A DNA stretch of 64,000 nt from Roseibium aggregatum IAM 12614 (GCF_000168975.1 NZ_AAUW01000006.1:186001-250000), one strand, 5' to 3'. Counted from the stretch's first letter, positions 44,050 to 54,359 are shown. The notes: generated by a model from the sequence alone, not told the origin. Translations and numbers: made by a program.

Positions 44050-44639
44050 TCAGCAAGGTCGAAATTCGCGCGGCACTGGACGGATCCTGGCTGCTTCTGC
44101 GCAATCGTCCTGAAGGAATGGCGTTCTTCGACCAGTCCGTCCAGGGCTTCTGGCGCTCGTTTTCCGTCATCTTCCTGCTGTTGCCGGTCTATGTTGTGAG
44201 CTGCCTTGCGGAAAAGCGACTCTTTTTCGCCGAGAACCTCTATCATCCGGATGCCTTTCCCAATGGGAGTTACTGGTTCGCCCAGTTCCTCGGCATGGGC
44301 ATCGACTGGCTGGCACTACCTCTGCTGCTGGCGCTCCTCGCCGCACCGCTCGGGATTTCACATCGCTACGTGCCATTCATCGTCGTGCGCAACTGGACCA
44401 GCCTGCTGGCTTCGGTGCCGTATATTTTCACTTACGTCCTGTTTCTTCTGGACATCATCTCGCCCGGCATCGTCGTGCTGTTGTCGCTGACCTGCCTTGT
44501 CGTAGTCATCTGGTACCGTTACCAGGTCGCCCGCATCGTGCTTCAGACGACCGTCAGCCTGACCATTGGCGTTGTTGTCCTGGATGTGTTGCTGACGCTT
44601 GTGATCTCCCAGGCCGTCGGGTTTTTGTGGGGCGCATGA
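44046..44639 (+). CDS. Hypothetical integral membrane protein coupled to dapE
   Basis: This 197-residue protein of unknown function has an N-terminal soluble segment (MISKVEIRAALDGSWLLLRN) and four to five hydrophobic helices (SVIFLLLPVYVVSCLA; WLALPLLLALLAAPLG; PGIVVLLSLTCLVVVIWY; IGVVVLDVLLTLVIS). The best start is TTG at 44046, overlapping the dapE stop; no nearby ATG gives the same N-terminus, so it is likely translationally coupled. Similar short membrane proteins accompany dapE in related alphaproteobacteria as far as I remember. The terminator that follows is U-rich on the minus strand. Confidence 0.78.
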   Translation: MISKVEIRAALDGSWLLLRNRPEGMAFFDQSVQGFWRSFSVIFLLLPVYVVSCLAEKRLFFAENLYHPDAFPNGSYWFAQFLGMGIDWLALPLLLALLAAPLGISHRYVPFIVVRNWTSLLASVPYIFTYVLFLLDIISPGIVVLLSLTCLVVVIWYRYQVARIVLQTTVSLTIGVVVLDVLLTLVISQAVGFLWGA

Positions 44640-44640
44640 A

Positions 44641-44667
44641 AAACCCCGCCGGGTGAGGGCGGGGTTT
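44641..44667 (-). terminator. Terminator between convergent dap genes
   Basis: AAACCCCGCC (44641-44650) pairs with GGCGGGGTTT (44658-44667). Read from the minus strand the stem is followed by TTTTT, so it fits dapD termination best. It begins two bases after the plus-strand gene's stop and may act on both. Confidence 0.82.
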
Positions 44668-44711
44668 CGGATTTCAGACGATGGAGCGCTCGAGGCACTC
44701 CGATGTTTGCG

Positions 44712-45563
44712 TCAGTCGCGCAGAAGTTCGTTGATACCGGTCTTCGAACGGGTCTTTTCGTCGACCGTCTTCACGATAACAGCGCAGTAAAGGTTCGGCG
44801 CGGCTTCGCCATTGCCCATTACCTTGTTGCCCGGCATGGAACCGGCAACCACCACGGAGTAAGGCGGCACTTCACCATAGGTGATCTCGCCGGTCGCGCG
44901 ATTGACGATCTTGGTCGACTGGCCGATGAAGACGCCCATGCCGAGCACGGAGCCTTCGCGCACGATGCAGCCTTCCACCACTTCCGACCGTGCGCCGATG
45001 AAGCAATTGTCTTCGATGATCACCGGGCCGGCCTGGAGCGGTTCCAGAACGCCACCGATGCCGACGCCACCGGACAGGTGAACGTTCTTGCCGATCTGGG
45101 CGCACGAGCCGACGGTTGCCCATGTATCGACCATCGTGCCTTCGTCAACAAAGGCGCCGAGGTTGACGAAGGACGGCATCAGGACAACGCCCTTGCCGAT
45201 GAAGGCCGAGCGGCGGACGATGCAGTTCGGTACGGCGCGGAACCCGGCCTTTTCGAAATCCATGCCGCGCCAGCCGTCGAACTTGGACGGCACCTTGTCC
45301 CACCATGTCGCATCGCCGGGGCCACCTTTGATGATGTCCATCGGGTTCAGGCGGAACGACAGCAGCACGGCTTTCTTGGCCCACTGGTTGACCGTCCAGT
45401 CGCCGTCCTTCTTTTCCGCAACACGCAACTGGCCCCGGTCGAGCAGGTTCAGGGTTTCCTCGACCGCGTCCCGGATCTCGCCGGTGGTTGTCGTGTCGAT
45501 GGCGGCACGGTCTTCGAAGGCAGCGTCGATAATCTTGGACAGGGAAGCGAGATCGTGGGTCAT
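44712..45563 (-). CDS. dapD: Tetrahydrodipicolinate N-succinyltransferase
   Basis: This 283-residue left-handed beta-helix acyltransferase succinylates tetrahydrodipicolinate in the diaminopimelate pathway. The hexapeptide-repeat region (about residues 115-230) is clear: [38 protein letters not shown] and [19 protein letters not shown]. The N-terminal helical domain and the closing [14 protein letters not shown] segment are typical. The gene converges on dapE, another step of the same pathway. The ATG at 45563 is well placed. Confidence 0.96.
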   Translation of the reverse strand: MTHDLASLSKIIDAAFEDRAAIDTTTTGEIRDAVEETLNLLDRGQLRVAEKKDGDWTVNQWAKKAVLLSFRLNPMDIIKGGPGDATWWDKVPSKFDGWRGMDFEKAGFRAVPNCIVRRSAFIGKGVVLMPSFVNLGAFVDEGTMVDTWATVGSCAQIGKNVHLSGGVGIGGVLEPLQAGPVIIEDNCFIGARSEVVEGCIVREGSVLGMGVFIGQSTKIVNRATGEITYGEVPPYSVVVAGSMPGNKVMGNGEAAPNLYCAVIVKTVDEKTRSKTGINELLRD

Positions 45564-45828
45564 CAGGCAGATGGTCTCCGGGCGTTAACAATTCTGGCGC
45601 GGACCTAAGCCGCCCGGCAAGGTGCTGTCAAGCACGGGAGGGTCTGCAGATGTCCTGCTGCCGTCAAACTGAGAGGCGCCCGCCAGGTCGCGCGCGGCTG
45701 AAAACGCAAGCGGTTCCTGTGCGTATGTTGAGAAAAGATAAAGAATGGATTGCGGTTACGGCAGTTTAAAGCGGGACGTAAATCTCTAGTGTGAAATCAC
45801 TTCAATAAATCCTGAAAGAGTGCTTCCC

Positions 45829-46734
45829 GTGGAATTATGGATCCCGATCACCATTGCGGCGGCGTTTTGCCAAAACCTGCGCACCGCCCTGCAAAAACAC
45901 CTGAAGGGTCAGCTCGGGACCACCGGGGCGACATTCGTTCGGTTCGGTTACGGTGTGCCTTTCGCGATTGCCTATGCCGTCGTGCTGCACACCGTGTTCG
46001 AATTTCCGCTGCCTGCGCTCACGCCGACGCTTCTCGTTGCCGGTGCCCTGGGCGGACTGGCGCAGATCCTTGGAACGTTTCTTCTGATCCATCTGTTCTC
46101 CTTCCGCAATTTTGCGGTCGGGACGGCTTATTCCAAGACAGAACCGATCCAGGCTGCCCTCTTCGGTTTTGTGGTTCTGGGTGAACATATTTCCCTGACG
46201 GCCGGACTGTTCATTCTTCTCGGGGTCGTTGGCGTGGTGGTCATTTCTCTCGCCCGGGTTCCTTTGACGCTGGCAGCCATCCGCACCTCCCTGGTCGGAC
46301 GTCCGGCGCTGATCGGCCTTGCCTCGGCAGCCTTCTTTGGTGCCTCCGCCGTGGCCTACCGCACGGCTTCGCTGTCTCTTGAAGGAACCGGTGTTCCGAT
46401 GCAGGCCGCCTACGCACTGGTCTATGCGACCTCCTTCCAGACAATCGTCATGGCGGTCTGGATGGTGCTGCGCGAGCCAGACCAGTTGCGGGCAAGCGTT
46501 CGCGCCTGGCGGGCTGCCGTCTGGGTCGGTGCCTCCGGGGTGGCGGGATCCGTCGGCTGGTTCACCGCCATGACATTGCAAAATGTTGCCTATGTCCGCG
46601 CGCTCGCCCAGGTCGAACTGGTCTTCACCTTTCTGGTTTCATGGCTGGTGTTCAAGGAGGCGATTGCTCGTTCTGAAATCTTCGGCTGCTTCCTCATCGT
46701 GGCGGCCGTCGTGGGCATAATTCTGCTGCGGTAG
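45829..46734 (+). CDS. EamA/DMT-family transporter
   Basis: This 301-residue ten-helix permease of the drug/metabolite transporter superfamily has two EamA repeats, each of about five helices. The first repeat ends in the typical TAYSKTEPIQAALFGFVVLGE segment (given here as TAYSKTEPIQAALFGF), and the second contains VRALAQVELVFTFLVSWLVF. The GTG at 45829 follows GAAAGAG; GTG at 45820 adds three residues. A 265-bp gap precedes it, and the gene stands alone. The substrate is unknown; the family exports metabolites and imports some. Confidence 0.87.
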   Translation: MELWIPITIAAAFCQNLRTALQKHLKGQLGTTGATFVRFGYGVPFAIAYAVVLHTVFEFPLPALTPTLLVAGALGGLAQILGTFLLIHLFSFRNFAVGTAYSKTEPIQAALFGFVVLGEHISLTAGLFILLGVVGVVVISLARVPLTLAAIRTSLVGRPALIGLASAAFFGASAVAYRTASLSLEGTGVPMQAAYALVYATSFQTIVMAVWMVLREPDQLRASVRAWRAAVWVGASGVAGSVGWFTAMTLQNVAYVRALAQVELVFTFLVSWLVFKEAIARSEIFGCFLIVAAVVGIILLR

Positions 46735-46898
46735 AACAGCGTCTGAACAGGCAAAGCAGAAGGGCAAAATTCCTTCAGTCAAACTGTAAAGTGTCCTTTA
46801 GGCATTTGTTTCGATTTTAAAGATATTCTGAGATGTAAGCCAAGACTGCGATGTCCCCATCAGTGGCACATTCAGATTTCTCGACCTGACGAGATGAG

Positions 46899-49574
46899 AT
46901 GCCGAAGTTATTTTTTCCCAAAATCGGAGCCAGACACTTTCTGACGCGGCCGAGCTTCGCCAGCATCCTGGCGATGGGCATTGCCGTTGCTGTTATCTCT
47001 GCGGCGGGAATATTCTGGGAAGTCCAGAACCGGTCGGTTCACCTGCAACGTGCTCGTGCGAATGTCGCCGAGCAACTGGGTGTTGTCCGTGCCCGGCTGG
47101 AAGGCAATATCAATAGCAATCTGCAGCTCGTGCGCGGTCTTGTTGCGCTGATCGCAACCCAGCCGGACATCGACCAGGACCAGTTTGGCCGTATCTCCAG
47201 CAGCTTCATCGGCAAACACTCGCAGCTTCGCAACGTTGCGGGCGCGCCCGATCTGGTCGTCAGTTTGATGTACCCGATGGAGGGTAACGAAAAGGCCATC
47301 GGCCTCGACTACCGGAAAAACAACCAGCAACGCCATACGGCCCTGCGGGCGGTCACATCGGGCGAGATGGTGCTGGCAGGTCCGGTCGACCTGCTGCAGG
47401 GCGGGACGGGTTTTATCGCACGCTTTCCCGTGTTCATGAAGACCGAAGATGGCACACGGCACCTGTGGGGACTGGTTGCGGCTGTGGTCGATGCCGACCG
47501 GCTCTATGCCGACAGCGGCCTGCTTGATCCGGACCTGCCGATTGAAATAGCAATCCTGGGCAAAGACGCCACTATTACGGACAAGACGGTTTTCTTTGGC
47601 GATGAGGCGATCCTGCAGCAGGAGCCTGTGCTTTCGAACGTCGTTCTGCCAACCGGCCGTTGGCAGATCGCGGCGATCCCGCGTGGCGGCTGGTCAGCCG
47701 TGCCTGTGAATGCCTGGAAGACCCGGCTTCTGACCGTGGCCGGCGGGCTGCTTGTTCTGCTGCCGATCTTCATCGCAGGACAGCTCTACGACCAGCGGCG
47801 CGGGCATATCCGCGAACTCAAACGGCGCCAGCTCCAGATGGAAGGCCTGTCCCAGCGCCTGAAACTGGCGCTCGACACGTCCAAGATCGGCATCTGGGAA
47901 CTCAATCTGGATACCGGTGTGCTGACGTGGGATAGCCGCATGCTGGAACTCTACGATATCCCGGAAGGCCGCGACACGACGCAATACGACGTCTGGGCCG
48001 ACTGCCTGCACCCGGACGATCTGGAACGCGCCGAAAGAGAATACTGGGAGGCAATCGAAGCCGGCGGGACCTATCATTCGGACTTCCGGGTTATTCTTCA
48101 GGATGGCTCAATCCGCTGGATCCGGGCCATCGGCGCGGTCCATACCAATACCCGTGGCCAGCGATACATTCTGGGCGTCAACTGGGACGTCTCCAGTGAC
48201 ATTCAGCTCAAGACCCGTTTGCTCACGGCCAAGCAGAGTGCCGAGGACCGGAACCGCGAACTGGAGGACGCCCGCGCCCTGATGGAGCACTACTCGCTCC
48301 ACGACAGTCTGACAGGGCTCCCGAACCGCCGGTTCCTGGACCAGGAGCTTCTGGATGAAGAGGCGCCGCAAAGGCCGACGGCGCTTCTGCACATCGATCT
48401 GGACCGTTTCAAGCACATCAACGACACGCTGGGTCACGCGGCCGGCGACGCGATGCTCACCCACGCGGCATCCGTATTGAAGGAAAACGTCAGCGACAGC
48501 GACTTTGTCGCCCGCATCGGCGGCGATGAATTCGTTATCGCCATCACCGAACCGGCGGACGAAGCAAGCCTGGCCGCCCGGGCGGACAGGATCATCGCGC
48601 AGATGCGACGGCCGGTCCCGTTCGAAAATCACCAGTGCCGCTTCGGCGTGTCCATCGGCATCGCCATGGCCGACACGACACTGAGCGACTACGGCCGGCA
48701 TTTGCTGGTCGATGCGGACATTGCCCTTTACCGGGCCAAGAGCAACGGCCGCAACCGGTTCGAATTCTTCTCCGACACGCTGAAATCGGAAATCGTTCAC
48801 AACAAGCAGGTTGCCGATGACATCCTGTTTGCGCTGGAACGTCAGGAGTTCCTGCCGTACTTCCAGCCACAGTTCGACGCCAGGACATTGGCGATCACCG
48901 GTGTCGAGGCGCTGGCGCGCTGGAAACACCCGACCGAAGGCATCCTGACGCCGGACAGGTTCCTGAAGACGGCTGACGAACTTAATGTGGTGCATCTGAT
49001 CGACCGGCTCATCCTCGAGCAGACACTGTGGCAGTCCGCACGCTGGAAAGCGGCCGGGATCCACATTCCGAAAATGTCGGTCAACGTGTCAGCAGGCAGG
49101 CTGAATGATGTGCAGCTTGTTCAGAGCCTCGACGGCCTTGTCTTTGAACCGGGATCGCTCTCCTTCGAGCTTCTGGAATCCATCTTCCTGGACGAAAAGA
49201 ACGATCTCATCGCCGCCAATTTCGATCACTTGCGGGAGATGGGCATCGATATCGAGATCGACGACTTCGGCACCGGCTATGCCTCCATCGTCAGCCTTAT
49301 TCACCTGCGCCCGAAACGTTTGAAGATCGACCGTCAGCTCGTTATTCCCATCACCCACTCGGAAGGCCAGCGCCGTCTCGTCGCGTCGATCATCGATATT
49401 GGCCAGTCGCTTGGCATCAAGGTTGTCGCCGAGGGGGTGGAAACCATGCAGCATGCCAGGATCCTGCGTGATCTCGGCTGCGATGCCCTGCAGGGCTACG
49501 CCTTTGCACCGGCAATGCCCTCCGACAGGCTGATGGAGTTTGTCCGCGAAGAGCGGTGGCGCGAGGCGTCCTGA
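46899..49574 (+). CDS. CHASE-PAS-GGDEF-EAL cyclic di-GMP protein
   Basis: This 891-residue membrane sensor has helix 1 at about residues 22-40, a periplasmic CHASE domain (about 75-225), helix 2 at about 280-297, a PAS fold (320-445, LALDTSKIGIWELNLDTGVL), a GGDEF domain with the intact active site GGDEF at 541-545, and an EAL domain with EAL at 670-672, DDFGTGYAS and VVAEGVET. Both catalytic sites look complete, so it may make or break c-di-GMP. No RxxD inhibitory site precedes GGDEF (VSDSDFVAR). It converges on the galactonate dehydratase gene. The CHASE ligand is unknown. Confidence 0.94.
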   Translation: MPKLFFPKIGARHFLTRPSFASILAMGIAVAVISAAGIFWEVQNRSVHLQRARANVAEQLGVVRARLEGNINSNLQLVRGLVALIATQPDIDQDQFGRISSSFIGKHSQLRNVAGAPDLVVSLMYPMEGNEKAIGLDYRKNNQQRHTALRAVTSGEMVLAGPVDLLQGGTGFIARFPVFMKTEDGTRHLWGLVAAVVDADRLYADSGLLDPDLPIEIAILGKDATITDKTVFFGDEAILQQEPVLSNVVLPTGRWQIAAIPRGGWSAVPVNAWKTRLLTVAGGLLVLLPIFIAGQLYDQRRGHIRELKRRQLQMEGLSQRLKLALDTSKIGIWELNLDTGVLTWDSRMLELYDIPEGRDTTQYDVWADCLHPDDLERAEREYWEAIEAGGTYHSDFRVILQDGSIRWIRAIGAVHTNTRGQRYILGVNWDVSSDIQLKTRLLTAKQSAEDRNRELEDARALMEHYSLHDSLTGLPNRRFLDQELLDEEAPQRPTALLHIDLDRFKHINDTLGHAAGDAMLTHAASVLKENVSDSDFVARIGGDEFVIAITEPADEASLAARADRIIAQMRRPVPFENHQCRFGVSIGIAMADTTLSDYGRHLLVDADIALYRAKSNGRNRFEFFSDTLKSEIVHNKQVADDILFALERQEFLPYFQPQFDARTLAITGVEALARWKHPTEGILTPDRFLKTADELNVVHLIDRLILEQTLWQSARWKAAGIHIPKMSVNVSAGRLNDVQLVQSLDGLVFEPGSLSFELLESIFLDEKNDLIAANFDHLREMGIDIEIDDFGTGYASIVSLIHLRPKRLKIDRQLVIPITHSEGQRRLVASIIDIGQSLGIKVVAEGVETMQHARILRDLGCDALQGYAFAPAMPSDRLMEFVREERWREAS

Positions 49575-49609
49575 GACGCAACGCCCAGCATCATTCAAGG
49601 CCGCTTACG

Positions 49610-50758
49610 TCACCACTCGGCGAGACTTCCGTCTTCATGACGCCAGACCGGATTGCGCCAGCGATGACCTTCCTTGGCGCGCTCGATGACATAGTCCTCG
49701 TTCACCTCGACACCGAGGCCTGGCCCCTGGGGAATGGCGGCAAAACCGTCCGCATAGGCAAAGACATCGGCATTGCTGATGTAGTCCAGCAGGTCGTTGG
49801 ACTGGTTGTAGTGGATGCCGAGGCTCTGTTCCTGAATGAAGGCATTGTAGGACACCGCATCGACCTGGAGACAGGCGGCAAGGGCGATGGGCCCAAGTGG
49901 GCAATGGGGCGCGAGCGCAACGTCATAGGCCTCGGCCATGGCGGCGATCTTCCGGCATTCGGTAATCCCGCCCGCGTGTGACAGATCCGGCTGGATGATG
50001 TCCACGTAGCCGTCGGAGAGAACCGACTTGAAGTCCCAGCGAGAATAGAGCCTTTCGCCGAGGGCAATCGGTGTCGAGGTGTGATTGACGATGTCGCGCA
50101 GGGCTTCCCGGTTCTCCGAAAGCACAGGTTCCTCGATGAACATCAGCTTGTACGGGTCGAGTTCGCGCGCCAGCACCTTGGCCATGGGCTTGTGCACCCG
50201 CCCGTGGAAATCCACTGCAATGCCGATGTCCGGCCCAACCGCCTCGCGCACGCTTGCGATGGCCTCTACCGCCTTTTCCAGCCGCGCATTGCTGTCGACG
50301 ATCTGCAGCTCGGCGCAGCCGTTCATTTTCAGTGCCTTGAAGCCGCGTTCGACCACCTGTCTGGCATTGTCTGCAAGCTCGGAAGGCCTGTCGCCTCCGA
50401 TCCAGGAATAGACCTTGATCCTGTCGCGCACCTGTCCGCCGAGGAGAGAGTGGACCGGTTGGCCGAGCGCTTTCCCCTTGATGTCCCACAGGGCCTGGTC
50501 GATGCCGGCAAGGGCGCTCATGTGAATGGCGCCGCCCCGGTAGAAACCGCCGCGATACAGCACCGTCCAATGGTCCTCGATGAGGAAGGGATCCTTGCCG
50601 ATCAGATAGTCGGCAAGCTCATGCACGGCTGCTTCCGTGGTCAGGGCACGGCCCTCCACCACGGGCTCGCCCCAGCCAGTCACGCCCTCATCGGTCTCGA
50701 TCTTCAGGAACAGCCAGCGGGGTGGCACGATATAGGTCGTGAATTTGGTGATCTTCAT
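49610..50758 (-). CDS. dgoD: D-galactonate dehydratase
   Basis: This 382-residue enolase-superfamily dehydratase converts D-galactonate to 2-keto-3-deoxygalactonate. It is similar to E. coli DgoD along its whole length. The metal ligands Asp183, Glu209 and Glu235 and the catalytic His185 and His285 fall at the same positions as in E. coli; I checked each codon. The segments [27 protein letters not shown] and [16 protein letters not shown] match the family. It lies 55 bases after the FadR-type regulator gene in the same operon. The later enzymes, KDGal kinase and aldolase, are not in this window. Confidence 0.95.
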   Translation of the reverse strand: MKITKFTTYIVPPRWLFLKIETDEGVTGWGEPVVEGRALTTEAAVHELADYLIGKDPFLIEDHWTVLYRGGFYRGGAIHMSALAGIDQALWDIKGKALGQPVHSLLGGQVRDRIKVYSWIGGDRPSELADNARQVVERGFKALKMNGCAELQIVDSNARLEKAVEAIASVREAVGPDIGIAVDFHGRVHKPMAKVLARELDPYKLMFIEEPVLSENREALRDIVNHTSTPIALGERLYSRWDFKSVLSDGYVDIIQPDLSHAGGITECRKIAAMAEAYDVALAPHCPLGPIALAACLQVDAVSYNAFIQEQSLGIHYNQSNDLLDYISNADVFAYADGFAAIPQGPGLGVEVNEDYVIERAKEGHRWRNPVWRHEDGSLAEW

Positions 50759-50813
50759 TCTGATAAGCTTCCGGCGAAGGGCATTGTCATCGGGACAAGT
50801 GGCGCAGCAGAGG

Positions 50814-51572
50814 TCAGGCCGGGCTGCGTCCGGCAGCCGCCTGGGCGGCCGTCAGGTCATGTTCGGCCAGGTCAAGCATTCGGTGTGAGGCCTTTCGGGC
50901 GCGCTCCGCATCGCGCAGGCGCAGGGCGTCCACCAGTTCTCCATGCAGTTCGATGGCAAGGTCCCGGCTTTCGACGGCGGTGTTGGACGCATGCAGCGTA
51001 TAATGAAGGGCCGTATGAATAGCACTGGACAGGCGCCGGAAGACCTGATTGTGGCTGGCGGCCATCAACACGCTGTGAAAGTCGACATCCGCCTCGGTGA
51101 AGGCTTCCGGATCGGAACTTGAATCGCGCATGCGCATCCAGGCAGCTTCCAGTGCAGCGATTTCCTGCAAGGTGGCCCGTTTGGCCGCGAACTCCGCCGC
51201 CGCCGGTTCAATTGTCCGGCGGGCTTCCAGGATGCATCCAAGCAGATCGAACTCATGGATGAAGGGGCCGATCCAGTCGAGAACGTCCCCATCCAGAATG
51301 TTCCAGTCCTCCCGGTCGGTTACCACGGTTCCGACACGTGGCCTGACCCGAAGCATGCCTTTGGATTCCAGAACCTTGATGGATTCGCGAATAACCGTGC
51401 GGCTGACGCCGTAGATTTCGCAAAGATCGTTCTCCCGGGGCAACTGCGCACCGACCGGATATTTTTCCGAACAGATGTCCTCCGCCAGGGCCGCTGTCAC
51501 ATTCTTTCGCACGCGAGGGCGCTTGCCACTGCTTTGATCAGCGGTCGCCGAATCCTCCCTCAACGTCTCCAA
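50814..51572 (-). CDS. FadR-subfamily GntR transcriptional regulator (DgoR-like)
   Basis: This 252-residue regulator has a GntR winged helix ([25 protein letters not shown], conserved core [19 protein letters not shown] at about residues 54-72) and a C-terminal FCD all-helical domain with metal-ligand candidates in [14 protein letters not shown] and [11 protein letters not shown]. The phrase [14 protein letters not shown] resembles DgoR-type sugar-acid regulators. The start is probably TTG at 51572, because AGGGAG stands eight bases before it. It probably represses the divergent araFGH operon and its own dgoD operon through the CATCATAC/GTATGATG site. Confidence 0.88.
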   Translation of the reverse strand: METLREDSATADQSSGKRPRVRKNVTAALAEDICSEKYPVGAQLPRENDLCEIYGVSRTVIRESIKVLESKGMLRVRPRVGTVVTDREDWNILDGDVLDWIGPFIHEFDLLGCILEARRTIEPAAAEFAAKRATLQEIAALEAAWMRMRDSSSDPEAFTEADVDFHSVLMAASHNQVFRRLSSAIHTALHYTLHASNTAVESRDLAIELHGELVDALRLRDAERARKASHRMLDLAEHDLTAAQAAAGRSPA

Positions 51573-51687
51573 TGGCCTGCTCCCTGTTTTGGCGGACTTT
51601 CATCCCGCATTTTTAGCGGACTTTTTGCTCTGCGCGAACTGCACGTTTTGCTGTCCATCATCGAATGTTGGGCGACATTAGCTGATA

Positions 51688-51718
51688 CATCATACAAAGG
51701 CAATTGACTGGTATGATG
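51688..51718. promoter_or_regulatory. Putative operator of the FadR-type regulator
   Basis: CATCATAC (51688-51695) and GTATGATG (51711-51718) form an exact 8-bp inverted repeat with a 15-base spacer in the only divergent gap of the sugar cluster. The first half-site follows TGATACATCA (51683-51692), a near-palindrome of its own. FadR-subfamily operators are short palindromes of this kind. Confidence 0.6.
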
Positions 51719-51786
51719 ATTCAAAGTAGGTCTTTTGAAGCGCCGCCGGGAGGCCGGTTGCTCGAATTGGATTGGGAGGATCTGCA

Positions 51787-52770
51787 ATGCGTGTTTTGAA
51801 GAAAGCCGTTCTGACCGGAGTGATGGCCCTTGCCATCGCCGGTTCTGCCCATGCCGCTGACGTGAAAATCGGTTTCGTCGTCAAGCAGCCGGAAGAGCCC
51901 TGGTTCCAGGACGAATGGAAATTTGCCCAGAAGGCCGCCGAGGAGAAGGGCTTCACCCTTGTTGAGATCGGTGCGCCGGACGGCGAGAAGGTTCAGGCAG
52001 CAATCGATAATCTGGGTGCGCAAGGCGCGCAGGGCTTCATCATCTGCGTGCCGGACGTGAAGCTCGGGCCGGGCATCGTGGCCAAGGCGGCCGCAAACGA
52101 CCTGAAGCTGATGACCGTGGATGACCGTCTTGTCGGTGCTGATGGCGAGCCGATTGAAAGCGTGCCCCACATGGGCATTTCCGCGGTAAAGATCGGCGAA
52201 ACCGTTGGTCAGTCCATCGCCGCCGAGATCGAGGCGCGTGGCTGGGACATGTCCGAAGTGGGCGCGATCCGCGTTTCCTATGACCAGTTGCCGACCGCTG
52301 TCGACCGGGTCGAAGGTGCCATCACAGCCCTGAAAGCCGCAGGGTTTCCTGCGGAAAACATCTATGATGCGCCCCAGGCCAAGACCGACACGGAAGCGGC
52401 CCTGAACGCGGCGACCACAGTGCTCAACCAGCACGCCGACGTGAAGAAGTGGATTGCCTTCGGCCTGAACGATGAAGCCGTTCTCGGCGCGGTGCGGGCG
52501 ACGGAATCGGTCGGCATCCCGGCTGAAAACGTCATCGGTGTCGGCATCGGCGGTGCTGAATCGGCCATCAACGAGTTCAAGAAGCCGAATCCGACCGGTT
52601 TCTATGGCACGGTCATCATCTCGCCCAAGCGCCACGGTTATGAAACCGCGCTCAACATGTACGAGTGGATTGCCAACAACAAGGAACCGGAGCCGCTCAT
52701 CCTGACGTCCGGCTCCCTGGCCCTGCGCGACACCTATGTGGACGTGCGCAAGGACCTTGGCATCGAGTGA
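51787..52770 (+). CDS. araF: L-arabinose-type ABC transporter substrate-binding protein
   Basis: This 327-residue periplasmic sugar-binding protein has a signal peptide (VLTGVMALAIAGSAHA). The mature part aligns closely with E. coli AraF: VKIGFVVKQPEEPWFQDEW at the start of the mature protein, GFIICVPDVKLGP, then FGLNDEAVLGAVRATE and VGIGIGGAESAINE. It would bind L-arabinose, and AraF-type proteins can also bind D-galactose. The ATG at 51787 follows GGGAGGA. It is the first gene of the araFGH-mutarotase-dehydrogenase operon. Confidence 0.92.
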   Translation: MRVLKKAVLTGVMALAIAGSAHAADVKIGFVVKQPEEPWFQDEWKFAQKAAEEKGFTLVEIGAPDGEKVQAAIDNLGAQGAQGFIICVPDVKLGPGIVAKAAANDLKLMTVDDRLVGADGEPIESVPHMGISAVKIGETVGQSIAAEIEARGWDMSEVGAIRVSYDQLPTAVDRVEGAITALKAAGFPAENIYDAPQAKTDTEAALNAATTVLNQHADVKKWIAFGLNDEAVLGAVRATESVGIPAENVIGVGIGGAESAINEFKKPNPTGFYGTVIISPKRHGYETALNMYEWIANNKEPEPLILTSGSLALRDTYVDVRKDLGIE

Positions 52771-52838
52771 TCCTTTCCGACTGACACCTGATCCGGCGGC
52801 CGGTTTCACGGCCGCCGGGGAACTGTTGCGCGAGCGTC

Positions 52839-54344
52839 ATGTCTTATCTGTCAGTACAAAACATCTCCAAGAGCTACCCGGGGGTCCAGGCCCTGTCGGA
52901 CATCTCCTTCTCGGTGGAGAAGGGGGCTGTGCACGGGCTCATGGGGGAAAACGGCGCCGGCAAGTCCACCCTGATCCGGGTGTTGTCCGGTGACCAGTCC
53001 GCGGACAGCGGAACCATCTCTATCGACGGCATCGAGCAGAACTACGGATCGGTGCGCGATGCCTTCGATGCCGGCGTGATCGTGATCCATCAGGAGCTTC
53101 AGCTTGTGCCGGAGCTGACCGTGGCGGAAAATCTCTGGCTGGGCCGGTTTCCGGGCCGCGGCGGCGTTCTCGATGGCCGGCAATTGGTCGAGACGGTGCG
53201 CAGCCGCCTGCAAGAGATCGGCGTCGATGTCGATCCCAATGCAAAGGTTACTTCGCTATCCATCGGTGCACGCCAGATGGTGGAAATCGCCAAGGCCGTA
53301 ATGATGGAAGCCCGGGTTATCGCGCTGGACGAACCGACGTCCTCCCTGTCGTCCAGGGAAAGCGAGATCCTGTTCAAGCTGATCGCCCGGCTGAAGGCCA
53401 AGGGCACGGTCATCCTCTATGTTTCTCACCGGCTCGAGGAAATCTTCCATCTTTGCGACAGCCTGACCGTTCTGCGTGATGGCCGTCTGGCAGCCCATCA
53501 CCCCGATATTGCCAATGTGACCCGGGACCAGATCATCGCCGAGATGGTCGGGCGCGAGATCGGCAACATCTGGGGCTGGCGTGAGCGGTCGTTCGGGCCG
53601 GTGCGGCTGGAGGTGTCCGGTATCTGTGGCGAAAAGCTTCCGGGGCCGGCGGAATTTTCGGTTCGGCAGGGTGAAATCCTGGGCTTTTTCGGCCTGATCG
53701 GCGCCGGACGCAGCGAGTTGATGCGCCTTGTCTATGGTGCGGACACGCGGCGAGGCGGCACGGTCTCCATCGACGGCATTGAAGTGCCCGCGGACAATCC
53801 GCGCGGTGCTATCAATGCGGGGCTGGTGCTGTGTCCGGAAGACAGGAAACACGACGGCATCATCCAGGGCCGGTCGATCGAGGAAAACATCGCCATTTCC
53901 TCGCGCAGGCACATGTCACCCTTCGGCATTCTCCAGCCCGGCAAGGAAGCCGCTCTTGCAGATCGCTTCATCGCCCGGCTCAAGGTGCGCACGCCTTCGC
54001 GGAAGCAGGACATCGTCAATCTCTCCGGTGGCAACCAGCAAAAGGTCATCCTGGGGCGCTGGCTGTCCGAACAGGGCGTGAAGGTACTGATTGTCGACGA
54101 GCCGACACGCGGCATAGATGTCGGTGCCAAGTCGGAGATCTACGACATCCTCTACGAGCTTGCGGAAGGCGGTATGGCCATTGTGGTCGTTTCCAGCGAA
54201 CTGCCCGAGGTGATGGGTATTTCCGACCGCATCTTTGTCATGTGCGAAGGCCGTATGACCGGCGAATTCGCGCGGGAAACCTTCGAAGAGCGCAACATTC
54301 TGACCCTGGCCCTGCCGGACAGAAATGCTGCCCACACGGTGTGA
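52839..54344 (+). CDS. araG: Sugar ABC transporter ATP-binding protein AraG
   Basis: This 501-residue CUT2-type ATPase has two ABC domains. The N-terminal domain has Walker A GENGAGKS at residues 36-43 and signature LSIGARQMVEIAKA. The C-terminal domain has the degenerate loop GLIGAGRSELMRL and the full signature LSGGNQQKVIL, as usual for ribose/arabinose/galactose importers. It energises uptake by AraH for the sugar captured by AraF. It lies between both partners in the operon. Confidence 0.94.
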   Translation: MSYLSVQNISKSYPGVQALSDISFSVEKGAVHGLMGENGAGKSTLIRVLSGDQSADSGTISIDGIEQNYGSVRDAFDAGVIVIHQELQLVPELTVAENLWLGRFPGRGGVLDGRQLVETVRSRLQEIGVDVDPNAKVTSLSIGARQMVEIAKAVMMEARVIALDEPTSSLSSRESEILFKLIARLKAKGTVILYVSHRLEEIFHLCDSLTVLRDGRLAAHHPDIANVTRDQIIAEMVGREIGNIWGWRERSFGPVRLEVSGICGEKLPGPAEFSVRQGEILGFFGLIGAGRSELMRLVYGADTRRGGTVSIDGIEVPADNPRGAINAGLVLCPEDRKHDGIIQGRSIEENIAISSRRHMSPFGILQPGKEAALADRFIARLKVRTPSRKQDIVNLSGGNQQKVILGRWLSEQGVKVLIVDEPTRGIDVGAKSEIYDILYELAEGGMAIVVVSSELPEVMGISDRIFVMCEGRMTGEFARETFEERNILTLALPDRNAAHTV

Positions 54345-54359
54345 ACGGGACCGTTTCAG

